A stretch of DNA of 64,000 bases. Origin: Dehalobacter sp. DCA (lineage in GTDB: Bacteria > Bacillota > Desulfitobacteriia > Desulfitobacteriales > Syntrophobotulaceae). The notes beneath the pieces were generated by a model, which was not told where the DNA came from, made no database searches, and was given only the letters and a program-made list of their open reading frames with translations. The number at the start of each line of letters is the position of its first letter. Position 1 is the first letter of the stretch. Made by a program: the position numbers and the translations under genes. The stretch is taken from assembly GCF_000305775.1 (NCBI RefSeq), contig NC_018866.1, forward strand, positions 1,891,001-1,955,000, written 5' to 3'. Below are positions 1 to 11,157 of this stretch, one piece after another.

Positions 1-302
1 CCTCCTAAAACCTTAGGAATCTGGTCTTTTTTTGCATAAACTCTTAAACCGGGACGACTGATACGTTTCAAACCGGTAATGACTCTTTCCCGGTTAGGGC
101 CGTACTTGAGGTATAATCTCAAGACCCCCTGTTTATTGTCATCAATATATTCATAATCCTTGATAAAGCCTTCCTGTTTCAGCAGTTCGGCCAGAGCCTT
201 CTTGATGCTTGAAGCAGGGATTTCTACTTTATCGTGGTAAACCATCCCGGCATTCCGGATCCGTGTCAGGAAATCGGCAATAGGATCTGATGTTGTTGAC
301 AC
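1..302 (-). CDS. rpsH: 30S ribosomal protein S8, 3' end cut by window edge
   Basis: S8 binds 16S rRNA in the platform of the small subunit. About 100 codons of a roughly 132-codon gene are visible; the C-terminus lies outside the window. The start is a GTG at 300-302 preceded by a GGAGAAAGGGGG ribosome binding site about 8 bases away, giving an N-terminus [19 protein letters not shown], typical of the family. It follows rpsN by 28 bases in the spc operon order. Confidence 0.95.
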   Translation of the reverse strand, partial: MSTTSDPIADFLTRIRNAGMVYHDKVEIPASSIKKALAELLKQEGFIKDYEYIDDNKQGVLRLYLKYGPNRERVITGLKRISRPGLRVYAKKDQIPKVLG

Positions 303-330
303 TTTTATTTCCCCCTTTCTCCAATAATGC

Positions 331-510
331 TTACCAACTAGCCTTCGTTACACCAGGCAGTTCGCCTTTATAAGCCAGTTCTCTGAAGCATATCCTGCAT
401 ATTCCAAATTTCCTCATATAAGCATGCGGGCGGCCACATATTTTGCAGCGGTTATGCACACGTACAGAATATTTTGGTTGGTGACGAACAATCATCGACG
501 TCTTGGCCAT
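331..510 (-). CDS. rpsN: 30S ribosomal protein S14, zinc-binding type
   Basis: This 59-residue protein is the short, zinc-containing form of S14 (type Z). Two CxxC pairs are visible (CKIC around residues 22-25 and CRIC around 38-41), and the C-terminus ends [11 protein letters not shown] as in other type Z proteins. S14 sits in the head of the 30S subunit. It lies between rplE and rpsH as in the Firmicute spc operon. Many Firmicutes carry a second zinc-free copy used under zinc limitation; none is seen here. Confidence 0.97.
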   Translation of the reverse strand: MAKTSMIVRHQPKYSVRVHNRCKICGRPHAYMRKFGICRICFRELAYKGELPGVTKASW

Positions 511-530
511 ATCTTAAGCCTCCTTCATAT

Positions 531-1070
531 CTAGTCCTTAAACGGCATTCTGAATGCTTTAAGCAGCTCTTTTGCTTCTTCATCCGTATTGGCCGTTGTT
601 ACAAAGACGATATCCATACCTCTAATTTTATCAATTTTGTCAAAGTTAATTTCCGGGAAAATGAGCTGCTCTTTAATGCCGAGGGTATAATTGCCTCTGC
701 CGTCAAATGCCTTGGCGGATACTCCCTGAAAATCTCTGACACGAGGAAGCGCTACGTTCAGCAGCCTGTCAACAAACTCATACATCCGGTCACCTCTTAA
801 AGTAACCTTCACGCCAATCGGCATGCCTGCACGAAGCTTAAATGCTGCGATCGACTTCTTCGCCCGTGTTACGACCGGTTTCTGACCCGTAATCGTCATG
901 AGATCATCTACAGCGGAATCAATGGCTTTCGGATTTTGAATCGCTTCTCCCAAACCTATATTGATAACCACTTTTTCCAAACGCGGTGTTTGCATAATAT
1001 TCTTATAATCAAATTTTTTCTGCAGAGCCGGGGTTATCTCATTTTTATAATAATCTCTTAAGCGAGCCAC
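531..1070 (-). CDS. rplE: 50S ribosomal protein L5
   Basis: This 179-residue protein matches the usual length of L5, which binds 5S rRNA and helps form the central protuberance of the 50S subunit. The N-terminus [16 protein letters not shown] and the [19 protein letters not shown] central region are characteristic. It lies between rplX and rpsN in normal spc operon order, with an AGGGAGG ribosome binding site upstream. Confidence 0.98.
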   Translation of the reverse strand: MARLRDYYKNEITPALQKKFDYKNIMQTPRLEKVVINIGLGEAIQNPKAIDSAVDDLMTITGQKPVVTRAKKSIAAFKLRAGMPIGVKVTLRGDRMYEFVDRLLNVALPRVRDFQGVSAKAFDGRGNYTLGIKEQLIFPEINFDKIDKIRGMDIVFVTTANTDEEAKELLKAFRMPFKD

Positions 1071-1091
1071 CAGAGTACCTCCCTTCCAGAA

Positions 1092-1436
1092 TTACTTCTT
1101 ATTTTCTTCCGGCAAATTGTGTCCGCAATTCTTGCAGACTCTAACTTTACCTTCTCCAGTAATCTTAACACTCTTCCTGGTGACAGAATTACATTCTGTG
1201 CAAAACAGCATCACATTGGAGCTGTGAATCGGAGCTTCTTTATCGACAATTCCACCTTGGGGCATATCTTTGGTCGGTTTCTGATGTTTCTTTACAACGT
1301 TGACCTTCTCGACCACAACTCTGCCCTTCTGGGTTAGAACTTCAAGAACCTTGCCTTTTTTTCCGGCGTCCTTGCCGGTTATCACCATGACCATATCGCC
1401 TTTTCTGACGTTTACTTTTGTTCTTTCGGCGGACAT
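1092..1436 (-). CDS. rplX: 50S ribosomal protein L24 with C-terminal cysteine pairs
   Basis: L24 (114 residues) is an assembly-initiating protein of the 50S subunit. The KOW motif is visible near the N-terminus (KGDMVMVITGKDAGKKGKV). The C-terminal part carries two CxxC pairs (FCTEC and VCKNCG, about 20 residues apart), so this is a putative zinc-ribbon (C+) form, whereas many homologues such as that of B. subtilis lack these cysteines. Position between rplN and rplE is canonical. Confidence 0.97.
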   Translation of the reverse strand: MSAERTKVNVRKGDMVMVITGKDAGKKGKVLEVLTQKGRVVVEKVNVVKKHQKPTKDMPQGGIVDKEAPIHSSNVMLFCTECNSVTRKSVKITGEGKVRVCKNCGHNLPEENKK

Positions 1437-1463
1437 TATTTATTCACCTCCGTCCGGTTTTTT

Positions 1464-1832
1464 CTATAGTACTTCCGGTGCCAGCGAAACGATTTTCATG
1501 TAATCTTTTTCTCTGAGTTCACGGGCAACAGGTCCAAAAATACGCGTTCCTTTCGGACTCTTGTCATCTTTGATAATAACTGCCGCATTTTCGGAGAATC
1601 GAATATATGAACCGTCTGGTCTTTTAATTTCTTTGGTAGTACGGACAACAACAGCTTTGACAACATCACCTTTTTTGACAACGCCGCCTGGTGTTGCTTC
1701 TTTAACCGCAGCAACGATGATATCACCAATTGATGCGTAACGACGTTTAGAACCACCCAACACACGGATACATAAAAGTTTTTTTGCTCCGGTATTATCT
1801 CCCACTTTAAGGGTTGATTCAGCCTGAATCAT
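1464..1832 (-). CDS. rplN: 50S ribosomal protein L14
   Basis: L14 (122 residues, the standard length) lies at the subunit interface and contacts 16S rRNA through a bridge. The N-terminus [19 protein letters not shown] and the C-terminus ending in [10 protein letters not shown] are highly typical. It follows rpsQ in the S10/spc order and has a strong AAAGGAGG site upstream. Confidence 0.98.
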   Translation of the reverse strand: MIQAESTLKVGDNTGAKKLLCIRVLGGSKRRYASIGDIIVAAVKEATPGGVVKKGDVVKAVVVRTTKEIKRPDGSYIRFSENAAVIIKDDKSPKGTRIFGPVARELREKDYMKIVSLAPEVL

Positions 1833-1874
1833 TGGGCGGAACCTCCTTTCTTAGCTGCTTGATATTTCCTTGGC

Positions 1875-2135
1875 TTAGAGAATAACCGCTTTTTCAACAA
1901 CTTTGACCAGTCTCCAGTTCTTTTCTTTGCTTAACGGTCTGGTCTCCATAATCAGGACGGTATCCCCTAGTCTAGCCTCGTTATTCTCATCATGCGCCTT
2001 ATATTTTTTGGTAACCTTTACTGTTTTATGATAGATTGGATGTTTTTTTCTGGTTTCAATTGCAACAACAATCGTTTTATCCATTTTATCGCTGACAACT
2101 TTGCCATATTGCGTTTTGCGCATTGTTCTTTCCAA
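1875..2135 (-). CDS. rpsQ: 30S ribosomal protein S17
   Basis: S17 binds the 5' domain of 16S rRNA. I chose a TTG start at 2133-2135 because an AAGGAGG site lies 8 bases upstream and the resulting 86-residue protein starts [19 protein letters not shown], aligning with the roughly 87-residue Bacillus protein. An internal ATG at 2123 would give 82 residues. The KAHDEN and [13 protein letters not shown] segments are family hallmarks. rpmC ends just upstream. Confidence 0.95.
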   Translation of the reverse strand: MERTMRKTQYGKVVSDKMDKTIVVAIETRKKHPIYHKTVKVTKKYKAHDENNEARLGDTVLIMETRPLSKEKNWRLVKVVEKAVIL

Positions 2136-2157
2136 TGTTTTTGCCTCCTTTCCTACC

Positions 2158-2358
2158 TTAAGCACGTTTGAGCTCGCGCTCACGGAGAATGGTTTTGCCT
2201 CTCGCGATCCCTTTACGGACCTCTTTGATCCGCATCGGGTTATCAAGTTGTCCGGTAGCTAATTGGAAACGCAAATTGAATAATTCCGTTTTGAGCCCGT
2301 CAATCTGTTTCAGGAGCTCTTCATCGGTCATATCAGGGAAATTCTTATTCTTCGCCAT
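2158..2358 (-). CDS. rpmC: 50S ribosomal protein L29
   Basis: L29 (66 residues) sits near the polypeptide exit tunnel next to L23. The ATG at 2356-2358 has a GGAGGT site about 7 bases upstream and overlaps the end of rplP by 14 bases, suggesting translational coupling. The helical pattern [20 protein letters not shown] and the [17 protein letters not shown] region identify the family. Confidence 0.96.
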   Translation of the reverse strand: MAKNKNFPDMTDEELLKQIDGLKTELFNLRFQLATGQLDNPMRIKEVRKGIARGKTILRERELKRA

Positions 2359-2797
2359 CTGCGCCACCTCCAACCTGTTCTTCAGCCTGATCCTCTTTGC
2401 GGACAAACTTGCATTTAATCGGAAGTTTATGAGCTGCGAGCCTTAACGCTTCGCGGGCAACTTCCTCAGAAACACCGGCCAGTTCAAACATGACTCTGTT
2501 GGGTTTGATAACAGCAATCCAGTATTCCGGAGTACCTTTACCACTACCCATTCTGGTCTCAGCCGGTTTTGCAGTTATCGGCCTGTCAGGAAAGATATTT
2601 ATCCATACTTTACCGCCACGCTTAATGTAACGGGTCATTGCAATACGAGCTGCCTCAATCTGCCGGTTGGTAACCCAGGCATTCTCGAGCGCCATAAGTC
2701 CATATTCACCGTAAACTACTTTAGTACCTCTCTGAGCCTTTCCTTTAAGGCTCGGACGATGTTGTTTACGATGCTTCACCCTGGTTGGTACTAACAT
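2345..2797 (-). CDS. rplP: 50S ribosomal protein L16
   Basis: L16 helps position tRNA at the A site and peptidyl transferase centre. The ATG at 2795-2797 gives 150 residues starting [14 protein letters not shown]; an in-frame extension upstream would run into rpsC and is not real. The usual length is about 144; here a glutamate/glycine-rich tail follows the conserved C-terminus. It starts one base after the rpsC stop codon. Confidence 0.97.
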   Translation of the reverse strand: MLVPTRVKHRKQHRPSLKGKAQRGTKVVYGEYGLMALENAWVTNRQIEAARIAMTRYIKRGGKVWINIFPDRPITAKPAETRMGSGKGTPEYWIAVIKPNRVMFELAGVSEEVAREALRLAAHKLPIKCKFVRKEDQAEEQVGGGADGEE

Positions 2798-2798
2798 T

Positions 2799-3458
2799 TT
2801 ATAATCCTCCTTCCTCCTGAACGGACTTCTTGGTCGGAAGAACTTCTCCACGGTAAATCCATACTTTTACGCCGATTTTACCATACGTTGTATTGGCTTC
2901 GGAAAATCCGTAGTCAATGTCTGCGCGCAGCGTATGAAGAGGAACTTTTCCCTCGTTATACCATTCTGTACGGGCAATTTCAGCTCCACCCAGACGTCCG
3001 CTGCATGAAATCTTGATCCCTTGGGCGCCTGCACGCATGGTGCGGCCTACGGTCTGTTTCATCGCTCTCCGGAAGGAAATACGTTTTTCAAGTTGCTGAG
3101 CGACACTGTCAGCCACCAGCTTGGCATCCAGTTCAGGCTTTTTAATTTCAACAATATTAACTGCAACCTGTTTGCCGGTCATTGTTTCTAATGCCTTGCG
3201 CAGGTTCTCGACTTCAGCGCCACCGCGGCCAATTACGATCCCGGGTTTTGCGGCATGAACAGATACTTTGACCCGGTTTGCAGCGCGCTCTATTTCAACT
3301 TTAGGAACTCCGGCTTGTTGGAGTTTGTTGGTTACAAATTTACGGATTTTTAAGTCTTCGTGGAGGAGCTCCCTGTAGTTCTTATCAGCATACCAACGGC
3401 CTTCCCACGAACGGATAATGCCAATACGAAGACCTTTGGGGTTAACTTTTTGACCCAT
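2799..3458 (-). CDS. rpsC: 30S ribosomal protein S3
   Basis: S3 (219 residues) lies at the mRNA entry site of the 30S subunit. The start at 3456-3458 gives [20 protein letters not shown], the standard N-terminus, with a ribosome binding site inside the end of rplV. A KH domain with the [10 protein letters not shown] motif lies near the middle. The order rplV-rpsC-rplP is canonical. Confidence 0.98.
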   Translation of the reverse strand: MGQKVNPKGLRIGIIRSWEGRWYADKNYRELLHEDLKIRKFVTNKLQQAGVPKVEIERAANRVKVSVHAAKPGIVIGRGGAEVENLRKALETMTGKQVAVNIVEIKKPELDAKLVADSVAQQLEKRISFRRAMKQTVGRTMRAGAQGIKISCSGRLGGAEIARTEWYNEGKVPLHTLRADIDYGFSEANTTYGKIGVKVWIYRGEVLPTKKSVQEEGGL

Positions 3459-3465
3459 GCTTTGC

Positions 3466-3807
3466 CTATTCCTCCTTCTTATTCCCGACGACAACGGTAA
3501 TGTGACTGGTCCGTTTGCGGATCCTGTCAGCTCTTCCTTGCGCCCGAGGCATGATACGCTTTAAGGTTGGTCCTTGATCAACGAATACTTTGGTAACATA
3601 CAGATCATCCGGACTCATTTCCAGGTTGTGTTCCGCGTTTGCTACTGCTGACTTCAGCACCTTGCCAACCGGTTCAGCAGATATATTCGGCGTAAATTTC
3701 AAGATCGCCATCGCTTCTTCAACTTTCTTACCGCGAATCAGATCTACAACCAGGCGCACCTTGCGAGGAGAGATACGGATAAATTTAGCAACTGCTTTTG
3801 TTTCCAT
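3466..3807 (-). CDS. rplV: 50S ribosomal protein L22
   Basis: L22 (113 residues) lines the nascent peptide exit tunnel; its beta hairpin is a site for macrolide resistance changes. The hairpin region [20 protein letters not shown] is intact with no insertion or deletion visible. The N-terminus [20 protein letters not shown] is typical. rpsC begins 7 bases after its stop. Confidence 0.98.
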   Translation of the reverse strand: METKAVAKFIRISPRKVRLVVDLIRGKKVEEAMAILKFTPNISAEPVGKVLKSAVANAEHNLEMSPDDLYVTKVFVDQGPTLKRIMPRAQGRADRIRKRTSHITVVVGNKKEE

Positions 3808-3827
3808 TTTTCTTTACCTCCTCTCAA

Positions 3828-4109
3828 CTAGCGTAAGCCGCTCGATTTTTCACTTCCGGCATGTCCTTTGAAAGTCCGGGTCAGTGCAAATTCACCAAGT
3901 TTATGCCCAACCATATCTTCTGTAATATAAACAGGTACATGCTTGCGTCCGTCATGGACGGCAATCGTATGACCAATCATCTGCGGGAAAATGGTGGATC
4001 GTCTGGACCAAGTCTTCAATACTCTCTTCTCGCCGTTTTTATTCATATCTTCCACCCGTTCTAACAAACGAGCGCTGACATAAGGTCCCTTTTTTAGAGA
4101 TCTGCCCAT
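3828..4109 (-). CDS. rpsS: 30S ribosomal protein S19
   Basis: S19 (93 residues, standard length) sits in the head of the 30S subunit with S13. The N-terminus [19 protein letters not shown] and the motif [20 protein letters not shown] are diagnostic. It lies between rplB and rplV with an AAAGGAGA site upstream. Confidence 0.98.
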   Translation of the reverse strand: MGRSLKKGPYVSARLLERVEDMNKNGEKRVLKTWSRRSTIFPQMIGHTIAVHDGRKHVPVYITEDMVGHKLGEFALTRTFKGHAGSEKSSGLR

Positions 4110-4127
4110 TATGAGGTCTCCTTTCGC

Positions 4128-4958
4128 TTACTTCTTATCTCTACGCTTGACAATGAACTTATTGCTTTGGTTCTTCTTTTTCCTGGTCTTGGCGCCAAGG
4201 GCGGGTTTACCCCAAGGAGTGACAGGATTACGTCCAATCGGGTTACGTCCTTCACCACCGCCGTGGGGGTGATCACACGGGTTCATGACTGAACCACGGA
4301 CTGTCGGACGAATCCCAAGCCAACGGGATCTTCCGGCTTTACCGATCGTCACGTTTTCATAATCCAAGTTCCCGACCTGGCCAATCGTGGCCCGGCACTC
4401 GATGTGGATCATTCTCATTTCTCCCGACGGGAGTCTGAGCGTTGCATAACTGCCTTCTTTGGCCATCAACTGAGCTGATCCACCAGCTGAACGGACTAAC
4501 TGGCCGCCTTTGCCGGGTTTCATCTCAATATTATGAATCAGTGTTCCGACCGGAATATTCTTAAGCTTTAACGTATTGCCGACTTTAATATCGGCCTGTT
4601 CGCCGCTTACAATTTCCTGGCCCACCTTAAGTCCATTGGGAGCAATAATGTAACTTTTAAAGCCGTCAGCATAGTTCAGAAGAGCGATGTTAGCAGAACG
4701 GTTCGGATCATATTCAATGCTAGCAACCTTGGCAGGAACGCCATCTTTGATTCTTTTAAAATCTATCAGACGATAACGTCTCTTATGACCGCCGCCTTGG
4801 TGACGGACTGTCAAACGTCCTGTATTATTCCTTCCAGCCTTCTTGCGCAGGGGGGCGATAAGGGAACGTTCAGGCTCATTCCTGGTAATCTCATCGAAAT
4901 TCAGTACAGTCATCTGTCTGCGTCCCGGAGATGTTGGTTTGTACGATCTAATTGGCAT
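4128..4958 (-). CDS. rplB: 50S ribosomal protein L2
   Basis: L2 (276 residues) is needed for subunit association and peptidyl transferase activity. The conserved C-terminal segment [13 protein letters not shown], with the histidine implicated in activity, and the [15 protein letters not shown] region are present. Spacing to rplW (26 bases) and rpsS (18 bases) is that of a single operon. Confidence 0.98.
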   Translation of the reverse strand: MPIRSYKPTSPGRRQMTVLNFDEITRNEPERSLIAPLRKKAGRNNTGRLTVRHQGGGHKRRYRLIDFKRIKDGVPAKVASIEYDPNRSANIALLNYADGFKSYIIAPNGLKVGQEIVSGEQADIKVGNTLKLKNIPVGTLIHNIEMKPGKGGQLVRSAGGSAQLMAKEGSYATLRLPSGEMRMIHIECRATIGQVGNLDYENVTIGKAGRSRWLGIRPTVRGSVMNPCDHPHGGGEGRNPIGRNPVTPWGKPALGAKTRKKKNQSNKFIVKRRDKK

Positions 4959-4984
4959 TTTTTTCTACCTCCTTTGCCTTAAAA

Positions 4985-5272
4985 CTACAGACCTGCAAAT
5001 CCTTCAATTTTGTCGCCGGCCTTCAGGGTTACGATAGCTTTCTTCCTGGTAGGTGTCATGCCCGAATAACGGCCCTGGCGTTTTTCTTTTCCTTTAACCT
5101 TCATGGTGCGAACGTCATCAACTTTAACTTTGAACATTTTCTCTACAGCTGATTTGATTTCAATCTTATTAGCTGCAGTGCTAACCCAGAAGGAGTATTT
5201 GTTTTCCTCTACCAATCCGACCGATTTTTCAGAAATGACCGGTCGAATCAGCACGTCACGAGCATCACGCAT
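4985..5272 (-). CDS. rplW: 50S ribosomal protein L23
   Basis: L23 (95 residues) forms the docking site for trigger factor and SRP at the exit tunnel. The N-terminus [17 protein letters not shown] and the KVDDVRTM and [13 protein letters not shown] segments are typical. Its start overlaps the end of rplD by 8 bases, indicating coupled translation. Confidence 0.97.
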   Translation of the reverse strand: MRDARDVLIRPVISEKSVGLVEENKYSFWVSTAANKIEIKSAVEKMFKVKVDDVRTMKVKGKEKRQGRYSGMTPTRKKAIVTLKAGDKIEGFAGL

Positions 5273-5897
5273 TGCTCAGCACCTCCTCAGTCCTCATCAC
5301 AGCTGCCTTGGTAAATACCACAAAATCATATTTTAAAAGATCTATAACATTTAAGGCATCTGCTCTTGAGGTAAGCACTCCCTGAATGTTGCGCGCAGAG
5401 ACCAGAACGTTATTATCGTCATTGTTCTCGACAACGAGAAGCGCTTTTTTATCAATTTTCAGAGCTTCCAGAAGTTTAACCATTTCTTTGGTTTTTGGCT
5501 GCTCAAAGCTGATTTGATCAACTACGATCAGACTGTTGTCAATCACTTTGCTGGAAAGTGCCGAGCACAGAGCCAGTCTCTTGACTTTCTTAGGAAGCTT
5601 TTTACTATAGTCTCTTGGTTTTGGTCCAAATACGATGCCGCCGCCTCTCCAGAGCGGTGAACGGATCGTGCCGGCTCTGGCCCGACCTGTTCCTTTTTGT
5701 TTCCAAGGCTTGCGACCACCGCCTCTGACTTCGCTCCGACCTAATGTAGAATGGGTGCCGACTCTGGCGTTGGCCAGCTGGGCTACAACAGCGGAATGCA
5801 TAACATGGGTATTAGGCTCTATTCCAAATATCGTCTCATTTAATTCCATTTCTCCAACCGGAGATCCTTGCATATTTACAACCTGTACCTTAGGCAT
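5265..5897 (-). CDS. rplD: 50S ribosomal protein L4
   Basis: L4 (210 residues) lines the exit tunnel with L22, and in some bacteria controls the S10 operon. The extended loop with [19 protein letters not shown] is intact, a site where macrolide resistance mutations would occur. It follows rplC by 25 bases and overlaps rplW. Confidence 0.97.
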   Translation of the reverse strand: MPKVQVVNMQGSPVGEMELNETIFGIEPNTHVMHSAVVAQLANARVGTHSTLGRSEVRGGGRKPWKQKGTGRARAGTIRSPLWRGGGIVFGPKPRDYSKKLPKKVKRLALCSALSSKVIDNSLIVVDQISFEQPKTKEMVKLLEALKIDKKALLVVENNDDNNVLVSARNIQGVLTSRADALNVIDLLKYDFVVFTKAAVMRTEEVLSNA

Positions 5898-5922
5898 TGC
5901 TTTATCCTCCTTTCCTCACGGA

Positions 5923-6552
5923 TTATTTCGCTTTAACCGATTCTTTCAGTATCAGCAGGCTTTTTTTAGCACCAGGTACGCATCCTCGAATAAGGATGTA
6001 GTTTTTATCAGTATCAACCCTTACAACTTCAAGGTTTTGAACCGTAACTCTTTCTCCGCCCATCCGTCCAGGTAAATTTCTTCCCTTGAAAACACGAGCC
6101 GGCCCTTTCGCGCCCATGGAACCTGTACGATGATGATATTTTGATCCATGACCCATGGGTCCGCGGCGGGCTCCATGACGCTTATGCATACCAGCAAAGC
6201 CCTTACCTTTGGAAGTTCCGACTACATCAACTTTGTCACCGGCTGCGAAGATATCTGCTTTGATTTCCTGACCAACTTCAAAGGAATCTGCCTCAGCAGT
6301 TCTAAATTCCTTGATGAAGCGCATGAATTTGACACCGGATTTTTTGAAATGACCTTTTTCAGGTTTAGTTGCAAGATTTTCTCTTTTCTCATCAAAACCA
6401 ACCTGAATTGCATTATAACCGTCTGAAGCTTCAGTTTTTTTCTGCAGGACATAACAAGGACCGGCCTGAACAACAGTCACCGGAATCACTTTTCCATCTT
6501 CTGCAAAAATTTGGGTCATACCCACTTTTTTACCCAGAATTCCTCTAGACAC
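5923..6552 (-). CDS. rplC: 50S ribosomal protein L3
   Basis: L3 (209 residues) binds near the peptidyl transferase centre. I chose the GTG at 6550-6552 because an AGGAGGTGG site lies about 6 bases upstream and the protein then starts [17 protein letters not shown] longer reading from an ATG at 6642 would add about 30 unrelated residues. The [13 protein letters not shown] region is conserved. A hairpin abuts the ribosome binding site. Confidence 0.96.
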   Translation of the reverse strand: MSRGILGKKVGMTQIFAEDGKVIPVTVVQAGPCYVLQKKTEASDGYNAIQVGFDEKRENLATKPEKGHFKKSGVKFMRFIKEFRTAEADSFEVGQEIKADIFAAGDKVDVVGTSKGKGFAGMHKRHGARRGPMGHGSKYHHRTGSMGAKGPARVFKGRNLPGRMGGERVTVQNLEVVRVDTDKNYILIRGCVPGAKKSLLILKESVKAK

Positions 6553-6565
6553 GACGCCACCTCCT

Positions 6566-6583
6566 GTACACTTTGAAGTGCAC
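6566..6583 (-). promoter_or_regulatory. Hairpin abutting the rplC ribosome binding site
   Basis: On the minus strand GTGCACTTCAAAGTGTAC can fold into a 7-bp stem (one G-T pair) with a 4-base loop, and its last base touches the AGGAGG site of rplC. The rpsJ-rplC gap is unusually long (179 bases) for this operon, so this could be a translational control element. The function is inferred, not shown. Confidence 0.35.
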
Positions 6584-6731
6584 CGTCTGAAACGGGGCAC
6601 GAGAGTGTAATCAATTAATATATTATATGCGTTTAGCAACACTTACCCCAAAGGCGTTCCACACCTCCGGGTGTTTCGTGTCACAAACATATCTATTCTA
6701 CCACATATTCTAAAAAAACGCCAGCCTCTAA

Positions 6732-7037
6732 TTATAATTTAATTTCGATATCTACACCGGAAGGCAGATCCAGTCTCATCAGTGCATCCACTGTTTTCGA
6801 GGTAGGATCAATAATATCGATCAATCTCTTGTGCGTTCTCATTTCAAACTGTTCACGGGAATCCTTGTTGACATGCGGAGAACGTAAAATAGTGTAAATA
6901 CTCTTTTCGGTCGGAAGGGGTATTGGCCCATTGACGCTCGCACCGGTTCTTTTCGCAGTATCAACAATTCTTTCTGCCGACTGATCAAGCGTTTTGTGGT
7001 CAAAGGCCTTCAGCCGAATTCTAATCTTTTGGTTCAT
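6732..7037 (-). CDS. rpsJ: 30S ribosomal protein S10 / NusE
   Basis: S10 (101 residues) is a head protein of the 30S subunit and also acts as NusE in transcription antitermination, bridging NusG and the ribosome. The N-terminus [20 protein letters not shown] and the segment [20 protein letters not shown] are diagnostic. It opens the S10 gene order. A 162-base gap separates it from tuf. Confidence 0.98.
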   Translation of the reverse strand: MNQKIRIRLKAFDHKTLDQSAERIVDTAKRTGASVNGPIPLPTEKSIYTILRSPHVNKDSREQFEMRTHKRLIDIIDPTSKTVDALMRLDLPSGVDIEIKL

Positions 7038-7147
7038 TTCTTTACCTCCTAAATATATCGCCTGTTAAACAGGACTATTGGCGCAAAAATTCCCTGCCTT
7101 ACGGCGGAGTCACCGAAGACAGCAACCTTTTGCGTAGAGAGTTTATC

Positions 7148-7183
7148 AGGGAAGCTGTGCAGACAATCTCTGGCAGCTTCCCT
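7148..7183 (-). other. Strong stem-loop between tuf and rpsJ
   Basis: A 10-bp perfect inverted repeat (AGGGAAGCTG / CAGCTTCCCT, loop 16 bases) lies 16-52 bases beyond the tuf stop codon. It has no uridine tract after it on the minus strand, so it is more likely an mRNA 3'-end stabiliser, a processing site or a weak terminator. A second short palindrome, CCTGTTTAACAGG, lies just before the rpsJ ribosome binding site. Confidence 0.45.
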
Positions 7184-7199
7184 TAATATCAGCAGCTAA

Positions 7200-8402
7200 T
7201 TATTCGACAACTTTGGCTACAACGCCGGACCCAACAGTACGTCCGCCTTCACGGATAGCGAAGCGGAGTCCCTCTTCCATAGCAATGGGGGTGATCAATT
7301 CGCACTCGATGGATACGCGGTCACCAGGCATAATCATTTCTGTGCCTTCTGGGAGTTTGATTACACCAGTAACGTCGGTTGTTCTGAAGTAGAACTGAGG
7401 ACGGTAGTTGTTGAAGAACGGCGTATGACGTCCGCCTTCTTCTTTACTCAGAATGTAAACTTCACCGCTAAACTTCGTATGCGGTTTAATACTTCCTGGT
7501 TTAGCCAGAACCTGTCCGCGCTCAATGTCTTTGCGCTCAACACCACGCAGCAGAGCGCCGATATTGTCACCGGCCTGAGCCTGATCGAGCAGTTTACGGA
7601 ACATTTCAACGCCTGTGCAAACACTCTTACGCGGTTTTTCAGAAAGACCAACGATTTCAATTTCATCGCCGACTTTAAGGACACCACGCTCTACACGGCC
7701 GGTAGCAACAGTACCACGACCAGTGATCGTGAAGACATCTTCTACAGGCATCAGGAACGGTTTGTCTACAGCACGTTCCGGTTGAGGAATATAGCTGTCA
7801 ACAGCATCCATCAGATTCCAGATTTTGCCGCACCATTCGCAGTCTCTCTGTCCGCATCCGCACTCCAGAGCTTTGAGTCCGGAGCCGGGAATAACAGGGA
7901 TATCATCGCCGGGAAATTCATATTCACTTAACAGCTCACGAACTTCCATTTCAACCAGTTCGAGAAGTTCAGGATCATCAACCATGTCAACTTTGTTCAG
8001 CCATACAACGATGTAAGGCACACCTACCTGACGGGCAAGAAGGATGTGTTCACGCGTCTGAGGCATCGGGCCGTCAGCAGCGGATACAACCAGGATGGCA
8101 CCGTCCATCTGAGCAGCACCGGTGATCATGTTTTTAACATAGTCAGCATGGCCTGGGCAGTCAACGTGCGCATAGTGACGGTTTGCCGTTTCATACTCAA
8201 CGTGAGCTGTAGAAATCGTAATTCCGCGTTCACGCTCTTCAGGCGCTTTGTCGATCTGATCAAATGCAGTTGCAACAGCACCGCCGACCTTGGACAAAAC
8301 AAATGTAATCGCAGCAGTCGTTGTCGTTTTACCATGGTCAACGTGGCCAATTGTACCTACGTTAACGTGCGGCTTGGAACGGTCAAATTTTTGTTTACCC
8401 AT
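7200..8402 (-). CDS. tuf: Elongation factor Tu with a four-cysteine insertion
   Basis: EF-Tu (400 residues) delivers aminoacyl-tRNA to the ribosome as a GTP complex. GTP-binding motifs are clear: GHVDHGKTT (G1), DCPGH (G3), NKVD (G4), then SGLKAL in place of the usual SALKAL (G5). Directly after G5, cysteines at residues 181, 183, 188 and 191 form a CxCx4CxxC cluster that typical EF-Tu lacks and that looks like a metal site. The three domains and the C-terminal [10 protein letters not shown] end are intact. It follows fusA by 58 bases. Confidence 0.98.
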   Translation of the reverse strand: MGKQKFDRSKPHVNVGTIGHVDHGKTTTTAAITFVLSKVGGAVATAFDQIDKAPEERERGITISTAHVEYETANRHYAHVDCPGHADYVKNMITGAAQMDGAILVVSAADGPMPQTREHILLARQVGVPYIVVWLNKVDMVDDPELLELVEMEVRELLSEYEFPGDDIPVIPGSGLKALECGCGQRDCEWCGKIWNLMDAVDSYIPQPERAVDKPFLMPVEDVFTITGRGTVATGRVERGVLKVGDEIEIVGLSEKPRKSVCTGVEMFRKLLDQAQAGDNIGALLRGVERKDIERGQVLAKPGSIKPHTKFSGEVYILSKEEGGRHTPFFNNYRPQFYFRTTDVTGVIKLPEGTEMIMPGDRVSIECELITPIAMEEGLRFAIREGGRTVGSGVVAKVVE

Positions 8403-8460
8403 TTAAGTTTCACTCCTTAAAAAAATTTAAAATGTTATTTTTTGCAGTTAATTTCTATAA

Positions 8461-10539
8461 TTAAGCCCCCTGCCGCTTGGCAATGATGCCTTCGGCAATA
8501 TTTTTGGGCACTTCCTCATAATGATCAAACTGCATTGAATATACGCCCCTGCCCTGAGTACGGGAACGGAGCTCTGTAGCATAACCGAACATCTCTGAAA
8601 GCGGCACAAAGCCGCGGATAATCTGGGCACCCGAACGAGCTTCCATACCTTCGATTCTGCCTCGGCGCGAGTTCAAATCTCCGATGACATCGCCCATATA
8701 TTCTTCCGGCACGGTGACTTCCACCTTCATCATCGGCTCCAGAATTGCGGGGTCTGCTTTCGCAGCCGCTGCTTTGAAAGCCATTGAACCGGCAATTTTG
8801 AAGGCCATTTCAGAGGAGTCGACATCATGGTAGGATCCGTCAACGACGGTCGCCTTGATATCCAGAACCGGATATCCGGCCAGGATACCATTTTGAAGGG
8901 CTTCTTCGATACCAGCACCGATCGGCGATATATATTCTTTAGGAATAACGCCACCGACAATCTTGCTTTCAAATACAAAGCCAGTGCCCTGTTCGAGCGG
9001 TTCGAATTGAACCCAGCAGTGACCATACTGTCCACGTCCACCAGACTGCCGAACATATTTTCCTTCTGCTTTGACATGCTTGCGGATCGTTTCCTTATAG
9101 GCTACCTGTGGACGACCCACATTACAGTCCACTTTAAACTCTCGCATCAACCTGTCAACAATGATTTCCAGGTGAAGTTCTCCCATCCCTGAAATAATGG
9201 TTTGTCCGGTTTCTTCATCCGTACGCATCTTAAAGGTAGGATCTTCTTCAGCAAGCTTTGCGAGTGATCCGCCAAGCTTTTCCTGGTCAGCCTTTGTTTT
9301 AGGTTCAATTGCAATATGAATAACCGGTTCGGGGAATACCATCGATTCGAGAATAACGCGGTTCTTTTCATCGCATAACGTATCCCCTGTGCTGACATCT
9401 TTGATGCCGACAGCTGCAGCGATATCCCCAGCGCGGATTTCATCGACATCTTCGCGGTGATTGGCGTGCATCCGAAGAATACGGCCAATTCTTTCCTTCT
9501 TGCCCTTGGTCGAGTTCGTGATATAGGAACCCGCACTGAGCGTTCCGGAATAAACGCGGAAGAAGGTCAATTTTCCAACATAAGGATCCGACATAATTTT
9601 AAATGCCAATGCTGAAAAAGGTGCGTTGTCATCGGAATGACGGACGTCTTCCTCACCGGTATCCGGATTGACACCCTGGATAGCCGGCACATCAAGAGGC
9701 GACGGCATATAATCGACGACAGCATCAAGCAAAGGCTGAACCCCTTTGTTCTTAAAGGATGATCCGCATAAAACCGGAATGAATTTTAAGCTAATCGTGC
9801 CTTTGCGGATCGCCTGCTTGATTTCCTGTTCGGAGATCTCTGCGCCCTCCAGATATTTCATCATCAATTCTTCATCGACATCTGAGACAGCTTCCAGTAA
9901 TTTCTCACGGTATTCCTGCGCCAATTCCATCAGGTCTGCAGGAATATCGGAAACATCACTTGCTGTGCCGAGGTCATCTGTGTATACTGTTGCTTTCATG
10001 GTAACCAAATCCACAATCCCGCTAAATTTGTCTTCAGTTCCAATCGGAAGCTGAATAGGAACAGGATTTGATCCCAGGCGGTCAACAATCATGGAAACTC
10101 CACGGAAAAAATCCGCACCGACTCTGTCCATCTTATTTATATAAGCGATACGAGGTACACCGTATTTGTCGGCCTGGCGCCAAACTGTTTCCGACTGAGG
10201 CTCAACACCGCCAACTGAACAGAACACCGCTACAGCGCCGTCCAGTACACGCAGAGAGCGCTCGACCTCAACGGTAAAATCAACGTGCCCGGGTGTGTCG
10301 ATGATATTAACATTGTGCCCTTTCCATTGACAGGTGGTAGCTGCAGAAGTAATGGTAATCCCACGCTCCTGCTCCTGAACCATCCAATCCATCGTGGCAG
10401 CACCATCATGCACTTCACCGATTTTATGAACACGGCCAGTGTAAAATAAGATGCGCTCTGTGGTTGTGGTCTTTCCAGCATCAATATGCGCCATGATGCC
10501 GATATTCCGAGTTTTCTCCAAGGGAACTTGCCTTGCCAC
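8461..10539 (-). CDS. fusA: Elongation factor G
   Basis: EF-G (692 residues, normal length) drives translocation of tRNA and mRNA through the ribosome with GTP hydrolysis. The P-loop [13 protein letters not shown], the DTPGHVDF motif and [10 protein letters not shown] are visible in the N-terminal GTPase domain, followed by domains II-V. It sits between rpsG and tuf, the standard str operon order. Confidence 0.98.
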   Translation of the reverse strand: MARQVPLEKTRNIGIMAHIDAGKTTTTERILFYTGRVHKIGEVHDGAATMDWMVQEQERGITITSAATTCQWKGHNVNIIDTPGHVDFTVEVERSLRVLDGAVAVFCSVGGVEPQSETVWRQADKYGVPRIAYINKMDRVGADFFRGVSMIVDRLGSNPVPIQLPIGTEDKFSGIVDLVTMKATVYTDDLGTASDVSDIPADLMELAQEYREKLLEAVSDVDEELMMKYLEGAEISEQEIKQAIRKGTISLKFIPVLCGSSFKNKGVQPLLDAVVDYMPSPLDVPAIQGVNPDTGEEDVRHSDDNAPFSALAFKIMSDPYVGKLTFFRVYSGTLSAGSYITNSTKGKKERIGRILRMHANHREDVDEIRAGDIAAAVGIKDVSTGDTLCDEKNRVILESMVFPEPVIHIAIEPKTKADQEKLGGSLAKLAEEDPTFKMRTDEETGQTIISGMGELHLEIIVDRLMREFKVDCNVGRPQVAYKETIRKHVKAEGKYVRQSGGRGQYGHCWVQFEPLEQGTGFVFESKIVGGVIPKEYISPIGAGIEEALQNGILAGYPVLDIKATVVDGSYHDVDSSEMAFKIAGSMAFKAAAAKADPAILEPMMKVEVTVPEEYMGDVIGDLNSRRGRIEGMEARSGAQIIRGFVPLSEMFGYATELRSRTQGRGVYSMQFDHYEEVPKNIAEGIIAKRQGA

Positions 10540-10602
10540 TTATTATCAGCCTTTCTATCCAGATAAATAAACTCTAAAGTAACCCCAAGCTAATCATTGT
10601 GA

Positions 10603-11088
<486 letters not shown>

Positions 11089-11157
11089 CTAAAAACACTG
11101 CAATAAAATTAGAGTGCAGCCAAAATATAACATATTTTAGGCTACGATACTTATACA

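Noticed and set aside
7038..7199. Start of a new operon with promoter before rpsJ
   Set aside because: No convincing -35/-10 pair is visible in this gap; only stem-loops.
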